DNA of 64,000 nt from Sipunculus nudus. Its lineage: Eukaryota; Annelida; Sipuncula; Golfingiida; Sipunculidae. The notes under the pieces were generated by a model. It did not search any database. It saw nothing but the letters and a program-made list of their open reading frames with translations, and was not told the DNA's origin. Position 1 is the first letter of the stretch. Each line of letters opens with the position of its first letter. The stretch covers positions 55,402,118 through 55,466,117 of the forward strand of contig CM049317.1 of NCBI GenBank assembly GCA_026874595.1. Direction: 5' to 3'. Shown one piece after another: positions 24,270 through 36,760 of this stretch. The position numbers and the translations under genes were made by a program.

Positions 24270-24659
24270 GTCTGACGGATTACTGTCGTAATGAGCGCGC
24301 TCTGCATGGTCGTGCGGTTCCTGTGCGTGGTCGTGATAGACGTGGACTGGATGGGCGTGCCGTTTTATATAAAGCGAACTTGGTACGGCTTGGCATTGTC
24401 TTCATGGAATCGACGGCTCTCATGATGCTTGAATATTACATATTCTCTGAATTTTATTAAATTTTACCAGTTGGTAGACGATAAAAGGGTATATCTTGAC
24501 CGGCGCGCGAATGCATTTCAATGTACATTTGATACTCAAATTAACAACATTGCCGGGTTTGAACGCCAAAAATGCACCATCCAAACCACGCAAATCACAA
24601 ATACGCCCAGGAACCGCACGAACATCCAGACCGCTCTCATTACGACCGACACTGTCTGA
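24270..24659. repeat. Diverged inverted repeat, arms about 100 bp
   Basis: The left arm 24270-24372 (GTCGTAATGAGCGCGCTCTG, GGTCGTGCGGTTCCTGTGCG) matches the reverse complement of the right arm 24545-24659 (GTCGTAATGAGAGCGGTCTG, TTCGTGCGGTTCCTGGGCG). About 170 bp of unrelated AT-rich DNA separates the arms. A transcript through it could fold into a long imperfect hairpin. Origin unknown. Confidence 0.75.
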
Positions 24660-24880
24660 CTTGGGGCAAGATGGCCTTATGGAATGTATTTCGACTGATT
24701 TTAGCAGACCTCCTCCCCAAGTTATGAACAAGCACATATACACAGAATGAACTGCCTGTGTGACGTACCGTGTGATAAACGTTTCCTGGTCCCCTTTTAT
24801 GAAAGGGATTATCCTTAGTTAACAAACGTGAAATAACGGAATAGGGCCCTTTAATTGATTTGCCCCACGGACGGACTTGA

Positions 24881-24883
<3 letters not shown>

Positions 24884-24918
<35 letters not shown>
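24884..24918. repeat. (TA)n microsatellite
   Basis: About 35 bp of TA dinucleotides. Confidence 0.95.
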
Positions 24919-24920
<2 letters not shown>

Positions 24921-24984
24921 CATGTAGTCGTGCGGTGGTTTAGACAACTTTCCCATCATAAGTTTGAAGATAATGATTATGAGG

Positions 24985-25145
24985 CGTAAAGACATCAAAC
25001 TACCCCCTTTCAGGTTACCCCTGGGTATATGAAATCGACTTCATATGACCCTAGGTGGCAGAACCATGTGGAACTCTGTGTTTTTAAAATTGGCTCTGTG
25101 TACCCCCCTGAAATCAATTTCAAATTACCCCTGCACTGTTCACTC
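24985..25145. repeat. Fragment of the TTACCCC-type repeat
   Basis: Contains AAAGACATCAAACTACCCCC, TTTCAGGTTACCCCTGGG and CTGAAATCAATTTCAAATTA followed by CCCC. The same motifs form the terminal repeats of the element at 59397-59827. This copy is rearranged or decayed. Confidence 0.45.
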
Positions 25146-26505
25146 TCCCCTTCCTCGGTTTGATATAATCATAATCTTATGCTTATGTTCATGTAATAAT
25201 TCAAAAGAACTATACAGGATTTAAGGCTAGTCTCAATATTTTAAAAATGAAACAGTCATAAAATGGAATATTTATTGATAACAGGGATACACTATAGGAA
25301 AACTTAAGTTATACAAAGATATGGTTTTACTTTATTACTAAATCAGGCAGAAAGATTACAATAATTATTGGCGAATATTCCTTAAAAAGAGAAATAAACC
25401 TATGCATAAAATGAGTCTTTAAATAACCACAAATGAACAGCTCTTTAAAGGGGGTTATTCGGAATCGTTGGGGTAATGTGATACGTGCCTGATTTCAAGT
25501 GAAAATTTAAAAAAAAAAGAATTGCATCACATTAGCCAAGATAAGTTATATTTGTACCATGCATATCTTGGTGTTCAAGCAGGCCGATTATTTTTTTACT
25601 GGGCTTAAGTATGTCCGAATTGACGACGAGGTTAATTCAGGACATTACGTTATAGTGGGCCAGCAAATGTTGATCTTTTTCATTTTAGATGGCTTTGCTT
25701 GTTAATAGCAGGCATCCATGCTAGGTCAATCAGTCATAAAGTGAAGAAAGAAGTATGGGTTGATGCTACCTTAAATTTTAACTTTCAAGGTCATTTAAAA
25801 GATCAAACCAAAAAGTGGGCCAGCCAAGGTCGATTTTTTACTATTGTGGACTCTGCTTAACTTTCAATGTTATTTTCAATGCCATTTTCAATGTCAAACC
25901 GAACAAAAGTTAACAATAACGGGTTAAGTGTTTCTCCGTTAATAAAACCAAGGTATATTTGGTAACCTTAGGCTCTAGGGATATGTTTGTGTCAAGAGAC
26001 ACGAACAGAAGCCATGTAATAATCATGTCCATAATTTCGTACACTTAAATGAATGAAAAAAAAATTAAAAGTGTTTTTTTTTTGTTAACACAGTAATTTT
26101 TTTCATAACACTAAATAAAGAACTATAGAAATGGAGTTAAGGGTACTTTTTGTGTGTTCCTCAAAGTGTCATCAACACATTTCGAATCATAACGGAACAC
26201 AAAATGGCCGCATTTTGTAAAATGCTGGATAAAAGCTCCATGAATAACTGACATTTGTTTATAATAATGATGTCTTGGGAGAGAGTTGTGGTTATCAGAA
26301 GACCCTAAATGGACGTTTTACATTTAAAGGTAAAAGGCCTACTGAAACATTTAAACTGGCTGTAAAGATTAAGCTGCCACAATGAAAAAAGGCGATTGCT
26401 ATCATAATATAGAAGTTATCATATCTAAATGCTTTAATGGTCCATTATGTGTTTTAAGTTCAAATTGGATCATTCGGTGGCATTTATCGCCAACACATGC
26501 AACGG
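25146..26505. other. AT-rich intergenic region
   Basis: No gene, RNA or clear repeat seen. Loosely repeated phrases (GGGCCAGC.AA.GT.GATTTTT near 25657 and 25818) suggest an old internal duplication. Confidence 0.5.
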
Positions 26506-27030
26506 TGGGGGTTTATAGTATGACATTACTGACGATGTCAGTCTTAGCCGACTATAACACTTTGTCTTCTGGTTGTTCGGGCCTGTTTATTTTTGTAGCT
26601 TTAGTCGGCTCCCTGGGGAGCATCGACCAAAGCAGCCATGACAGGCGTTAAAGGTTATTTGTTAAGTTTTTGCGCGCCGCCCATTACCAGTACCCATTCA
26701 CTCCTGGGTCGAGAGAGAAAAGAAGCGAATCGGGGGGGGGGGGGGGCAGGTCGCCCTAACCTTTTAATAAAGGTTTCAGACCAATTTTTTGCGGCCTGGT
26801 CCCCCTTTCCATGAACTAAGGACCTTTTTAAGACTTTGCCATTGGTTCTACTGGTTTTGACCCCCTCCCCCTTTTCTAAATCCTGGATCAGCCCCTGGAG
26901 CGTACCCTTGTGATATAGACTTTGGCCAGGCGTCTTAGCGCAGACGGCGGTCTGAGATGGACGCAAACCCACAATATAGGGGTCACAAGTCCAGCGTACT
27001 AACCATAACGCCACCACGCTCGACATGAGC
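26506..27030 (-). mobile_element. tRNA-derived SINE, copy B, split by a nested insertion
   Basis: Head on the minus strand from about 27030: A-box-like TGGCGTTATGGTTAGTACGC, then GACTTGTGACCCC, then B-box-like GTGGGTTTGCGTCC. Body and tail match copy A at 95-427. Between TCGAGAGAG (26711) and GCGTACCC (26899) lies about 185 bp absent from copy A, the nested MITE listed separately. Confidence 0.75.
26715..26898 (-). mobile_element. GGGGCGGAT-type MITE nested in the SINE
   Basis: The reverse strand starts CCAGGGGCTGATCCAGGATT and carries TTAGAAAAGGGGGAGG and CCGCAAAAAATTGGTC, ending in a poly-C tract (poly-G on the plus strand near 26734-26747). It belongs to the family at 22742, 42266 and 63046. 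Its absence from SINE copy A defines the insertion. Confidence 0.65.
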
Positions 27031-30000
27031 TCTTCAGGCACCAACATAAATATGATTAAGGGAAATTGTCAATAAGATGGAGACACAATATATGCCGCCA
27101 TACAAGTATCCGGAACTCGAAAAACCAACCTTCCGTGGTTCCCTAAATTGTCATTTATTAAAGATTAGACGCAAAAAAAATTTGAAAAATAATGGTTACC
27201 TTGTTAATTCCCAGATGGTAACCAATATGCCCACTATACGTGGTAAAGCAGGCTGTTTCATTATATTTTGATGGTAACATGTACATGATTATAATAGATC
27301 TTTGAGGTTCCACTGTTAATTTTCTTATTTGGGGAGGGGGGGGCGCTTAATGAAGGTGTTTAAATAACTATAGGTATAAAGGATCTATAATCTGAGAATG
27401 TGTATCATAATCAGCTACTGCTGTTTATTTTGTCACCTTTTCTTTATCTTCTTTATAACCAATAGTGTTAAAGACACTAAGGATACGATGAAGGGTGGTT
27501 CTATATCTAGAGTGGTGGTACAGGGGACCCCTTACCTTCCTGTCTAATATGTTATATACCTTTGTGTACTGATAACACTATTTAAGTGGAGATTTGGTAG
27601 CGGGAACCACCTCTATTTTCGTAATGCAACTGTTGTATCCTTACCAACGCATATATCATCAGCAGGCACCATGGGGGTTGGGGTGGAGGAGGGGAGGGGG
27701 TGCCTGTCAGGTTCCAATGAGACCTGTAGATTGCTCGAGATAATTAGGTAAATAAACAGAAGCGATTTTAACCAGACTTTACGCTTCATGCACGACACTT
27801 GAGTCGATGTGTTTTGGGCTTTAAAAGTAAAATCGTAGTTTAAAAAGAGATACTTTATGTCAGTATCATCTACCACTTGGAAGTGGTTTGAACTATACTA
27901 AACAAGTAAAAATTAATAAGCTTATCAAGAATAATTTAAAACAATTACTGCATTAGATGGTATTAATGGAATTATGTAATTATACAGTTCAACAACTAAC
28001 TCATAGAAATCTTTTATGATAAATCTGTAAAATTACTTTTGGTATCTTTTGATAATGATATCAGTTTAGATACACACAACGAAGTGTGCTCCAAAGCAAG
28101 TACACAGTCAAATGTGCTTCAGCTTACTAGTAATTAATTCATTGAATCAGGATAGTCGTGCTGGTATCTGTAGAACCTTTATCTCCCGTATACCGCTTTT
28201 TACGAGTGCCCTTTATTTAATGTATAACGTGTTGGTGATGAAAACTTAGATGAGATTCTAAGAAATTTTCTCACTGTAATTTTCAAGGTCAAACAGGGGG
28301 AAAATGGACGGGAATGGTAACATAGCATTTATTGAACACAATTGATGATCAAAATGTCACACACCAGCTGAACATCAAAGTTACATCTTTTGGTTGCAAA
28401 AACGCCCAACACTGAAGCTTAATGTAGGAGGCAACATATATGTATACCGTATATGATTATATAATTTCAATTGGTAATTAGTTGACACGGTAGTTTCTTA
28501 ATTTAGTACTAATCCTAGCCTGATGTATACGGTTGCTCAATCACGCTTTACCAAGCTTTCGCCATGTACAACTGAACATGAAGAACACAGCTGTCCATGT
28601 CTTTCTTTTCTCAAACATCTGTGTAGCTGACTCATTATGTATGTACCTTACGTATTCCTAATTATGCTACATCATTCAATATTACATTCACAAGGAGTTA
28701 ATGGATTATAGCTCAATTTTCGTAATGCAGCTTTTGTATCCTTACCAACGTTTATCTTCAGCCGTCACCTTGATGTTACCTTTACAAGGAGGTAATTAAT
28801 TAAAGCTCCATTTTCCTAATGCAACTTTTGTCTCCTTACCAACGCATATCATCAACAGACACCTTGTACATCGATGTTACGTTCATAAGGTGTTAATTGA
28901 TTACAGCTCAAGACAGCATCAAGGTTTGCATATCAAGATTAACAGCTTATATTAGGATCTTTTAAATAAACACACCATCTTCCATAAACGGCATTCAGGT
29001 CGACCAGTAATCAAGGTAAGAATAGTGCGTGGTATATCACTAAACCTGCTAGATGATATATTTGAACTAAATAAAAAGGTATAGCTTTTGAGGACAAAAT
29101 TAATATTATAATTATTTGTTATTATAACTGTCATCATATTTGCATATGACTAAACTGTTTTCATACACCCGGACTTTAATTAATTTTATTAAATGAACCT
29201 TGCATGCAATCGATTAATCAATCAGAGATATTCAATAATAAATATTAATATTGACATACATTATGTCATTATATTTTATATTATTTTTATTCTGAACAAT
29301 ATAGTCGGCATAGCAGCATGTACATGCTAATTTTTTTTTTAATTTTCTCTTAAAAACAGTATAAAGATGATTATACACTAATAAGCACTATAACACATAA
29401 AAAACTGCAGAATGAGTCAATTTGAGAATTCATCTGCTTTATGGCAATACGAAAGACAGATTATAACTTGATATCACTACAATGGAAGGAGTATAACAAT
29501 TTAATATTGTTCAAGAAACTGCAGTCAAGTTCTCAATACATGTTAACACTGAGAACAAACCGACATCAAAACAAAACAAAAGGTAGGTGTGTCATAGTCA
29601 CAAGCGCCCCTGGTGGCCAGAGTCGTATAAAAAAATAGGGTTCTAATGTGGCCCATGCATGATAAAATGACCAAGTCTGAAGTCCGTGCATTCAGTCGTC
29701 TCAGAAAAGAGTTAAAGACAAACACACAAACCCATGGACAGGACAACCAGACTATGTACAGTGCAGACACAGGGTTACAAATTCAGTGAAATCAATGTCC
29801 CATGTAGTTTATAATCTACATTTTTTATTCATTGTAAGTTTATCAATTTTCATTTGCAATCAACACAATAAATGGATATTATGGACATCTTGAATGGAAA
29901 AAATGGCCTATTACACCAAACAAACAAAACACCGAAATAAAATACCACGTGACCATGATGACCTTAAAAAGGACCTTCACATTCATATTCCGCGATGGCA

Positions 30001-30359
30001 TCCACCCACAGCTTTTTTACCTCCCAACACTGGACAGATCCCACATGGATTGCCTTCTATTAACATGCGATGCCGTGAAATTATTTCCAGAGGACTTTTC
30101 AGAGTTTGGCTAGCCTACTATTATGACATGTGCCCCAAAAGAAGTTCTTTTGAGCTGTGTGTTCATTATGTATTGCATTTGATAATTTCTGACAGGACAT
30201 GGGGTCACATTATTTTGAGATGATAGGTCAGATCGAGACCCCAATGTGATAGTAAACGTTTTATGTTTAAATATTAGTTAGTATTGGATGCACTTGAACA
30301 TTAAATTTTGTTCTTCTAATTAAAAAAAAAACTGCGAGACATACCACACGAGTTAGCCT
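27031..30359. other. Intergenic region with a degenerate 90-bp tandem repeat
   Basis: No supportable gene. The stretch at 28685-28915 holds two and a half diverged units of about 92 bp (TTTTCGTAATGCAGCTTTTG, TATCCTTACCAACG, GTCACCTTGATGTTAC). One further unit sits at 27612-27670. The remainder is unremarkable AT-rich sequence. Short frames at 29894-30223 and elsewhere lack coding signals. Confidence 0.5.
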
Positions 30360-30765
30360 GGCCGTAATGACCCAGAGAGCTGACTTACAAAAAATCTGCT
30401 TATCTGCAATACAGGAAGTGTGCCCTGCTACACTGCCAATCAAGAACTTGGCTCGAGTTTCTGATAACGTACTCTATAGAGTAACGTTCAGACCCAAATC
30501 AAGATCTATGATTGACACTGTGTGCTTCGAGTGCGGTATCCAGGCTTTCGGGTCTCATTTAAATCCCCAAGTAGTGATTGGAGGGTTTATTGTTCAGACG
30601 TGTTGTGACTGTTTTTTTTATCGTTCTTTTTGTCTGCCGAACTTGATATTTTTTTTATTAAACGCCTGCCTTAAATAGACAACTGTCTTGTTTATACGCC
30701 GGGTCAAAGCAGGTCTGAAATTAATAAACGTTCAAACATCTAATCAAAGAAAAATCGGTTATCAA
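30360..30765 (+). mobile_element. Right-end fragment of the 12.5-13.8 kb TIR element family
   Basis: About 30588-30762 follows 13650-13823 closely: TTATTGTT..GA.GTGTTGTG, GTCTG.CGAAC, CTTAAATAGA, CTTGTTTA.ACGCCGGGTCAA, AGGTCTGAAA and a decayed terminus CATCTAATCAAAG. The left part, 30360-30588, may be interior of a longer relative or unrelated. Confidence 0.5.
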
Positions 30766-31566
30766 AACAATTACGGGAGCGGAACGATTGTAATTGTGTT
30801 GACATGCATATTTTAATTCCGAGTTCGGCATAAGTGCTGCTGAGAATTAGGTATTAGATAAAAATGTCACTTTGGTTATTATGTTTAAAGACTTAAATCG
30901 TGTTCCTTACGTAAAGTTAACGTTGTATACTGCTAGTTAATATAAAGGAGTTTTATATCAGGATTATAAGTAGTTGACTTTTACGAAAGAAAGGTTTCGA
31001 CAGTCTTTTATCCTTTAGTGTACTCCCATTTCTTTAACTATCAGAAACGCCACTTTTGATCCAGTCCTATGATGATTGGACGCAGTGGTGGCGAATTCAC
31101 AGGGAAGCGCCCCCCCCCCCCCCCCCAGGTTGAGCTGAAACGTCTCTAATTTTAATTATCTGCTTTCCGATTTATTCGCAGTTCATTCACATTTTTCATA
31201 TTTCCTTTTTATTCCTTAGCAATCGATTATTAATATATTACTGAACAGCTTTGTGATTTACTCCATGCATATTAAGATAGCATCCGAATATTTCTAAAGC
31301 GAGGAAAGGAATTATTACACTCTGTTAGGCCATAACACTGAGGACCCCCCCCCCCCCCCCCCCACCTCAGCCCCGCCAAACTGCATTCGCAAAATCATTT
31401 AAGAGAATAGAAGTTAGGAACAGAACCTCATATTAAATGTGACAGGAGCCTCAAAATGTCCTCTTGACATTCCGTATTTAAAAAAAATCGCCAATGTTAG
31501 AGGGGTACACCCCTCCCATACCCTCCTTGAGGTACCTGTTATTAACTTTAAGGAAAACATGGTGAA

Positions 31567-31579
31567 ATATATATATATA

Positions 31580-31611
<32 letters not shown>
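31567..31611. repeat. (AT)n microsatellite
   Basis: About 45 bp with one TTT interruption. Confidence 0.95.
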
Positions 31612-31614
<3 letters not shown>

Positions 31615-32367
31615 TTTACAAAACAAAATTTAAAGAACTTGTTCCATAATATCTATCAACCACCAACCCAAAATTAGCGCCGCCTGTTCTCGAATTTCTA
31701 GACTTAAAGCGCAATTAAGTAGTGCATCTTTACACCTGTGTGAACCACTTAATGTACATATGTATATTGCATTAATATAATGATTCTTATTATTCACTTG
31801 ATTTATATAGTACTATATTCCAGTAGAACTTGTTATTCAATAAAGTACATTTTGCACAATTGTTGATGTCTTTAATTTACTTCATTTATCGTTTCATGTT
31901 AGATTTTTAATAATATCATTAATTCCGTTTTATTTTCATGTTTAAAGAGTGTATTTAGAGAGTTTTTAGAGTGTATTCTGTTTAGGATGTCCTATATATA
32001 TATATATATATTTGGAACAACTCACATATTAAATACGAAGGACCAAACATACCATGTTTTAGCTAGGCATCGGGTAAATAAAAAATAGCATAATAATATA
32101 CATGATAATATTTCGATTTATAATTTCTTTAAATAAGAAAAATTCATATTGGACTCGGACTCAAATGACCTAGGCTCGAAAAAGGTGGATTTGGACTTGA
32201 ACCTCGAGGACGGGGACCAGGACTACGATAGTATTTTATTCGACAACAACATGGTTTATGGATTAGACAGTCATAGCTCTCCAGAGAGCGTAGCTAAAGG
32301 ATTAACGGGAAGAGGGTGTAGCGGGGGCTGTGGTGCCTGAGATGCAGGATACCCACTAGACAAAGAG

Positions 32368-32368
<1 letters not shown>

Positions 32369-32412
<44 letters not shown>
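32369..32412. repeat. (TA)n microsatellite
   Basis: About 44 bp of TA dinucleotides. Confidence 0.95.
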
Positions 32413-32414
<2 letters not shown>

Positions 32415-33454
32415 AATCAGGCTAGGACATAAAAGAAGAATTGAGCTCTAGAAGACTCAAAACAAGAGAAAAGTTTATTTTTGGTCATTTGCTTGGGTAT
32501 GATGGATTATCTTCAGTTTCGTAGTTATCCCATGACAATTCGTGAAATAACATCCCAAAAATAGATTTTTTTCTCCCATGTATAAATTGTTACCTGCTGA
32601 TGTAAATGTACAATAATGAAACTTGGTGATAACATGACTGATATTTTCATGATTTAAAAATTACGTTCATACTATCATTTTCTTTGAAGATATTTGGTGT
32701 CTCGAAGGACTTTTCTTAAAATATATTCATGCAAAATCGGATGGGGGAGCATTTGCTCCTATGCCGGACCCCCTGGCTTACGCGCCTGCTTTAATGCTTT
32801 GTGCAGTAAAATAAAAGAATCACATGAATTCAGACAGAAAAAAATACTGTCCCAATTCAACTCTACGACACGTAGACATCCACGATTTTGAATGTATGTG
32901 ACATCACGTTTTCTTTCTGCAAGAAACATTTGGAATGTAAAGCCTTTGGTTCAGATACTGAGAAAAAAGGATGATAGTTTAACAACACTTTCACGTTTTG
33001 GGGTCAGCATATGCCGTAATTGTAGGACGTTTTTATATGCGGATTAAAATTGATTCTTTTTTCTATTTATCTCTTTGTGGAGCGGAAGTCGGGCGCAGGC
33101 GAGAAATTGTTCCTTTGTCTGCTTCTGCATGACGAGCATGGGAGCGGGAGCTCAAGGAAGAACGAGGAATAATTCCAATCGCAGGTGTGTTAAATATGGA
33201 ACTGATTGTTTATTTATTGACCGTTTTGTGATGATTCTGCAATTATTGCCTCCACGACAAGAATATGTTTTATTCCCACATTTCCTTATTTCTTTGGTTC
33301 ATTGTTACGAAGATTACGAAATAAGTGATCGATCATTTTTTACGAACGTGGTTGGAGCATTGCTCTTGGTGTTAATGTACAATAGATTTTCTCGCTTGTC
33401 CGCATTTGATGGCAGATATTTTTCATTTCTCCTCTGTATCCCACTTGGAGACGA

Positions 33455-34075
33455 TGTAGGCGACTGCTGGCGATCGTCACAGTCTTGGCAGGTCCCCGAA
33501 AAACCTGGCGACAGGACCCCCGCTACGACAAAGTCTTCGACAAGCTACAACAATTTGTCGCCTATCTGACGTCAAGCTACGGCAACCTGCCGACAACCGG
33601 CGACACAATCGTCGCGACAAAGAACAAAGGCCCACGACAACCTATGACCACACCTACGACAACTAACGACCATACTAGCGACAACCTACGGCACGTGAAC
33701 TCATGCTACGTCAACCTGCTACAAGCTACAGTCTCTACCCTCTACAGTCTCTACTCTTCGAAGGGCCGGAGACAAGGATGGGCCCTATATCAAGTAACGA
33801 CAACCCACGACAGCACTTACGATAACCTACATACACTAGCGACGGCCTACGACAGCACCCGCGACAACCCATGTCACCTAGCGACAGCCTACGACAGCAA
33901 CTACGCCAGTAGAAGACAGGCTATGCCAACTAGCGTCAAACAGGCTGTCGCCTGAGAATTTTTAACAGGTAAGAGGCCACGACTTGAGAAGACTACTCCC
34001 GACCATACAGGCGACACCCTATACCATGTGGTGACAGCCTGGTCACCTGCTGTCACCTAAAGAGTCGCCTAAGAG
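33455..34075. repeat. CGACAA-rich degenerate repeat with inverted ends
   Basis: Dense recurrences of CTACGACAA, TAGCGACAACC and GCGACAGCCTACGACA. The outer edges TAGGCGACTG (about 33457) and AGAGTCGCCTA (about 34064) are mirror images, and TGTCGCC/GGCGACA recurs in both orientations inside. The 156-residue open frame at 33485-33955 is a by-product of the repeat: its composition follows the repeat and it has no domain. Confidence 0.5.
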
Positions 34076-34659
34076 GGAGCCCCATTACTGTTACAAGCAT
34101 GCGTACATCCTTCCGCCAGAGGTCGTTTCTATTCAAAACAAAACTCGGCCAGTGGGGATGGACAAGTCTACTTGTCTCACCTGTCAAACTTTAGAAACAA
34201 ATTTGTTATATTTTAAGGACGCACCTTCTGTTTACCTTTCACGTGCACAATACTGCACATCCTTACAAATTATTATACTGTGAATTCCTAACCACAAAAA
34301 AGTTAAAACACCAATGTTTATTTAATTTGTCTTGAAACAATTCTGATCCAACATATTTAAGTCAAGCGAAACTATTTTAGAAAACGAATGATCTACTTTC
34401 ATCATGTGATATATATATATATTACGGCATATCTGATATTGTTTAAACAAACATGTATTGTGGTGCTCATGCGCGGCCTGTAAGGACACGTTTGTGAATG
34501 CTCCAGCTCCTAGAGATTGAAAAAAGTAAGTGCCGCCGCATATCTGGAATAAATTCATAAAATTCGCCCAGAAAAGAAAGAAATACAGATAGTCAAAGTG
34601 TAGAGCAATATATGTAAAAGACACAAGGAGAGCGAACTCCAGAGAGAACCAAACGACGA

Positions 34660-35500
34660 ACAAGAGATGGCCTTACAAGACATGGCGGCGAGTGACACGT
34701 TCCACACAGACAAAGGCACGCTAGATGAGATAAGTCGCTTATCTGTGGACTGTCATTTCAAAACTATGAAAGGAAAGATGTGTCAAATGATTACGGAATG
34801 CAGAGATTCACTACAAAGAGAAATATCACGACTAGAAGAAAACTTAAGACTACCAGAACACTTTCACAAGAACAAGATGAAAAGATTAAAGAAATCTGAG
34901 AGAGTTTGGAATTCTTTGAAGGTCAGAAAGTAAAGAACAGTTCGAGAAGGAGAAAAATAATCTACGCTAGAAGAACGGGACATTAAGAAAATTAAAGAAA
35001 ATAATTGGAATCCAATCTAAAAGAAAGGATAATTAACATGAAAAGATACACAAGATACACAATAGGGGTGCCAGAAAAAAAATATTGATATTGCAGCTAA
35101 ATGGATTGTTGAAGCTAAAACTTTTGGGACCGAGTGTTTGGTAAAAGATGTTAAAAATCATTTTGCACAAGCGCACAGAACAGGTAGAAAACAAACACAG
35201 GGGAAAGAATTATTTTACGATTTTACTCAAGGCAAACCAGACACAAAACGTAAAAGAACGGAAAGTCGAATAGAACAACAAACAAAAGCCCATTCTTTAC
35301 TGAAGGCTTGCCCAAAGAAGATTACCTCTTGAAAAGACGTGCAGTGAACCAAATTAGAAATGCATACAAAGACGACAAAAAGGCGAGGTTTAGGCGGGGA
35401 ATGTTAATAATAGATGTTCAGCGAATTCTAATAAACTTAAGTTTGGAGGACAATTATAGCACACGGCACTTTTCGTTATGGACTTATTCCTTTTAAAGAC
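34660..35500 (+). pseudogene. Decayed LINE ORF1 (L1/Tx1-like)
   Basis: Three short frames, broken by stops and frameshifts, follow the plan of an L1-type ORF1 protein, the RNA-binding chaperone of a non-LTR retrotransposon. 34667-34933 is rich in Lys, Glu and Arg and coiled-coil-like. Around 35165-35195 lies AQAHRTGRKQ, matching the (I/V)xxAHRTG(R/K) signature of the RRM region. 35308-35430 encodes LKRRAVNQIRNAYKDDKKAR then RRGMLIIDVQRI, the pattern of the C-terminal domain (basic helix, then D-K-L-I-I-D-G-like strand). It lies 3.3 kb upstream of, and on the same strand as, the LINE ORF2 remnant at 38816-42170, so both may come from one element. The recognition is by family pattern. Confidence 0.65.
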
Positions 35501-36285
35501 CACCAACTCGGGCAGAGCTGTTGGCATTATTTTTCACAAACTTCCAGACAGGGGCGACAGGTGTTTCTTTACTGTTCTTTTCCTGTTCTATCATTGCTCC
35601 TTTACGGACTTACTTTTTGTTATCGGAGGAGATTACCTTCATGAAGTGTTCATCCGTCTTAGTATAACTATTTATACATGAATGACTTGTGAAACTGTTG
35701 TAGTAATAGAGATTTCAAACCAGGTGCATAAAACTGTATGCTTCTACATTTAATGATGATTAATTTGATTCTTAGTGAACTTTTTAATATTTAAATTATA
35801 GGCCATTATATATCTGAACATATATTATTTTTAGGGCAATTTTTAACGGAGTATGGTATAACTATATAAATTATTAGTATTTATAAATATTTGTCCGCAT
35901 TCTTATGCTTCATCTTAAACCTTTTTTTTTTCTAATAAACAAAGTATATCAGAGGTTGAGGTACGACTATGTCATACAGATTTTAGAGACTGAAGTGAAC
36001 AGATACTATTTCTGTTCTCTCTTACGGCCGTTAAATTAACGATGCATTATATTATTTTTAAAATCTCAAATGAGTACTTAATCGAACGCTGTATTGATAA
36101 AGACATATGTCATATGTCTGTGCATTAATTTTGAATTATCATAGAACATGTAGGTTAAATGATATCATAGGGGCTGACACATTCGTCAAGTTTCCTTCGA
36201 ACCTGAAGTTGTTATACACTATTGTCCGAAAGAAACATCATTAGCCAAATTTGCACGTATTTAAAAATAAGATTATACCAAACTT
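35501..36285. other. AT-rich DNA between LINE ORF1 remnant and pseudogene
   Basis: No open frame of note and no clear repeat seen. Could be the 3' part of a LINE ORF1 unit or inserted DNA. Confidence 0.4.
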
Positions 36286-36760
36286 TTAGCTCTGTAACAT
36301 CTTTACCCGTCTCTTCAGGCTTCTGCTGCCACAGGGATTCCTTTCTCTGTATGTACTTCTATCATACATCTCGGGGTGCTCTCGGAGCCATTCCTCTATT
36401 TTTCTATTGTGAGGTTTGGTGAAACCTTTTCCCATCTTTTCCTCTTCTTTTGGGTTTCGGGACAGACACCTCAGAGTCAGTAGTTGACTCATGCACCATC
36501 TGATGGCGTCTGTGGCCACGACCAACACGTCAGAAGGTTTGAGGGCATTTGTGGCCTGTTAAACACGATCAGCTTGGCCATCAACATGGGTATTTTCATC
36601 TCCTTCACCTTGGGCAGAATGCGCTCCACCATCGGATCCACCACCTTGGCCAGCAGGGACGTCTACTTGGCGATCACCATGACCAACAGGACCTTCTCCA
36701 GTAGTCCTGGCATCTCTGCCTTTCTTTGCTTTTGGTCGTGTGCACTTCTTGGGAGGCATG
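36286..36760 (-). pseudogene. Frameshifted unidentified coding remnant
   Basis: A GC-richer stretch with protein-like segments on the minus strand spread over three frames. It opens at 36759 with MPPKKCTRPKAKKGR. After a shift comes LLAKVVDPMVERILPKVKEM, then DVLVVATDAIRWCMSQLLTL and IEEWLREHPEMYDRSTYRER, with the last frame stopping at 36286. No single frame is open throughout, so it is a pseudogene or a gene with sequence errors. WLREHPEMYD is faintly like a MADF domain and MPPKK like a small basic nuclear protein, but neither is enough for a name. Upstream on the minus strand, near 36820-36833, CCCTTTTATACTCG could be a TATA-like element. The absence of introns would suit a processed copy or a transposon gene. 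Confidence 0.35.

Larger units (their letters stand above)
30766..33449. other. AT-rich intergenic region with microsatellites
   Basis: Holds poly-C tracts near 31111-31126 and 31347-31363, (TA)n at 31567-31611, 31993-32012 and 32369-32412, and a short GGACTC-rich degenerate repeat at about 32150-32215. The 63-residue frame over that last stretch is explained by the repeat. No gene seen. Confidence 0.5.

Noticed and set aside
24420-24743. 107-residue minus-strand frame
   Set aside because: It covers the right arm and the spacer of the inverted repeat. Better explained by that structure than by a gene.
33075-33569. 164-residue open frame
   Set aside because: It begins at TTG rather than ATG and has no recognisable domain; it partly runs into the CGACAA-rich repeat.
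33485-33955. 156-residue frame rich in Thr, Asp and Tyr
   Set aside because: Produced by the CGACAA-rich repeat. No domain, and its composition follows the DNA repeat.
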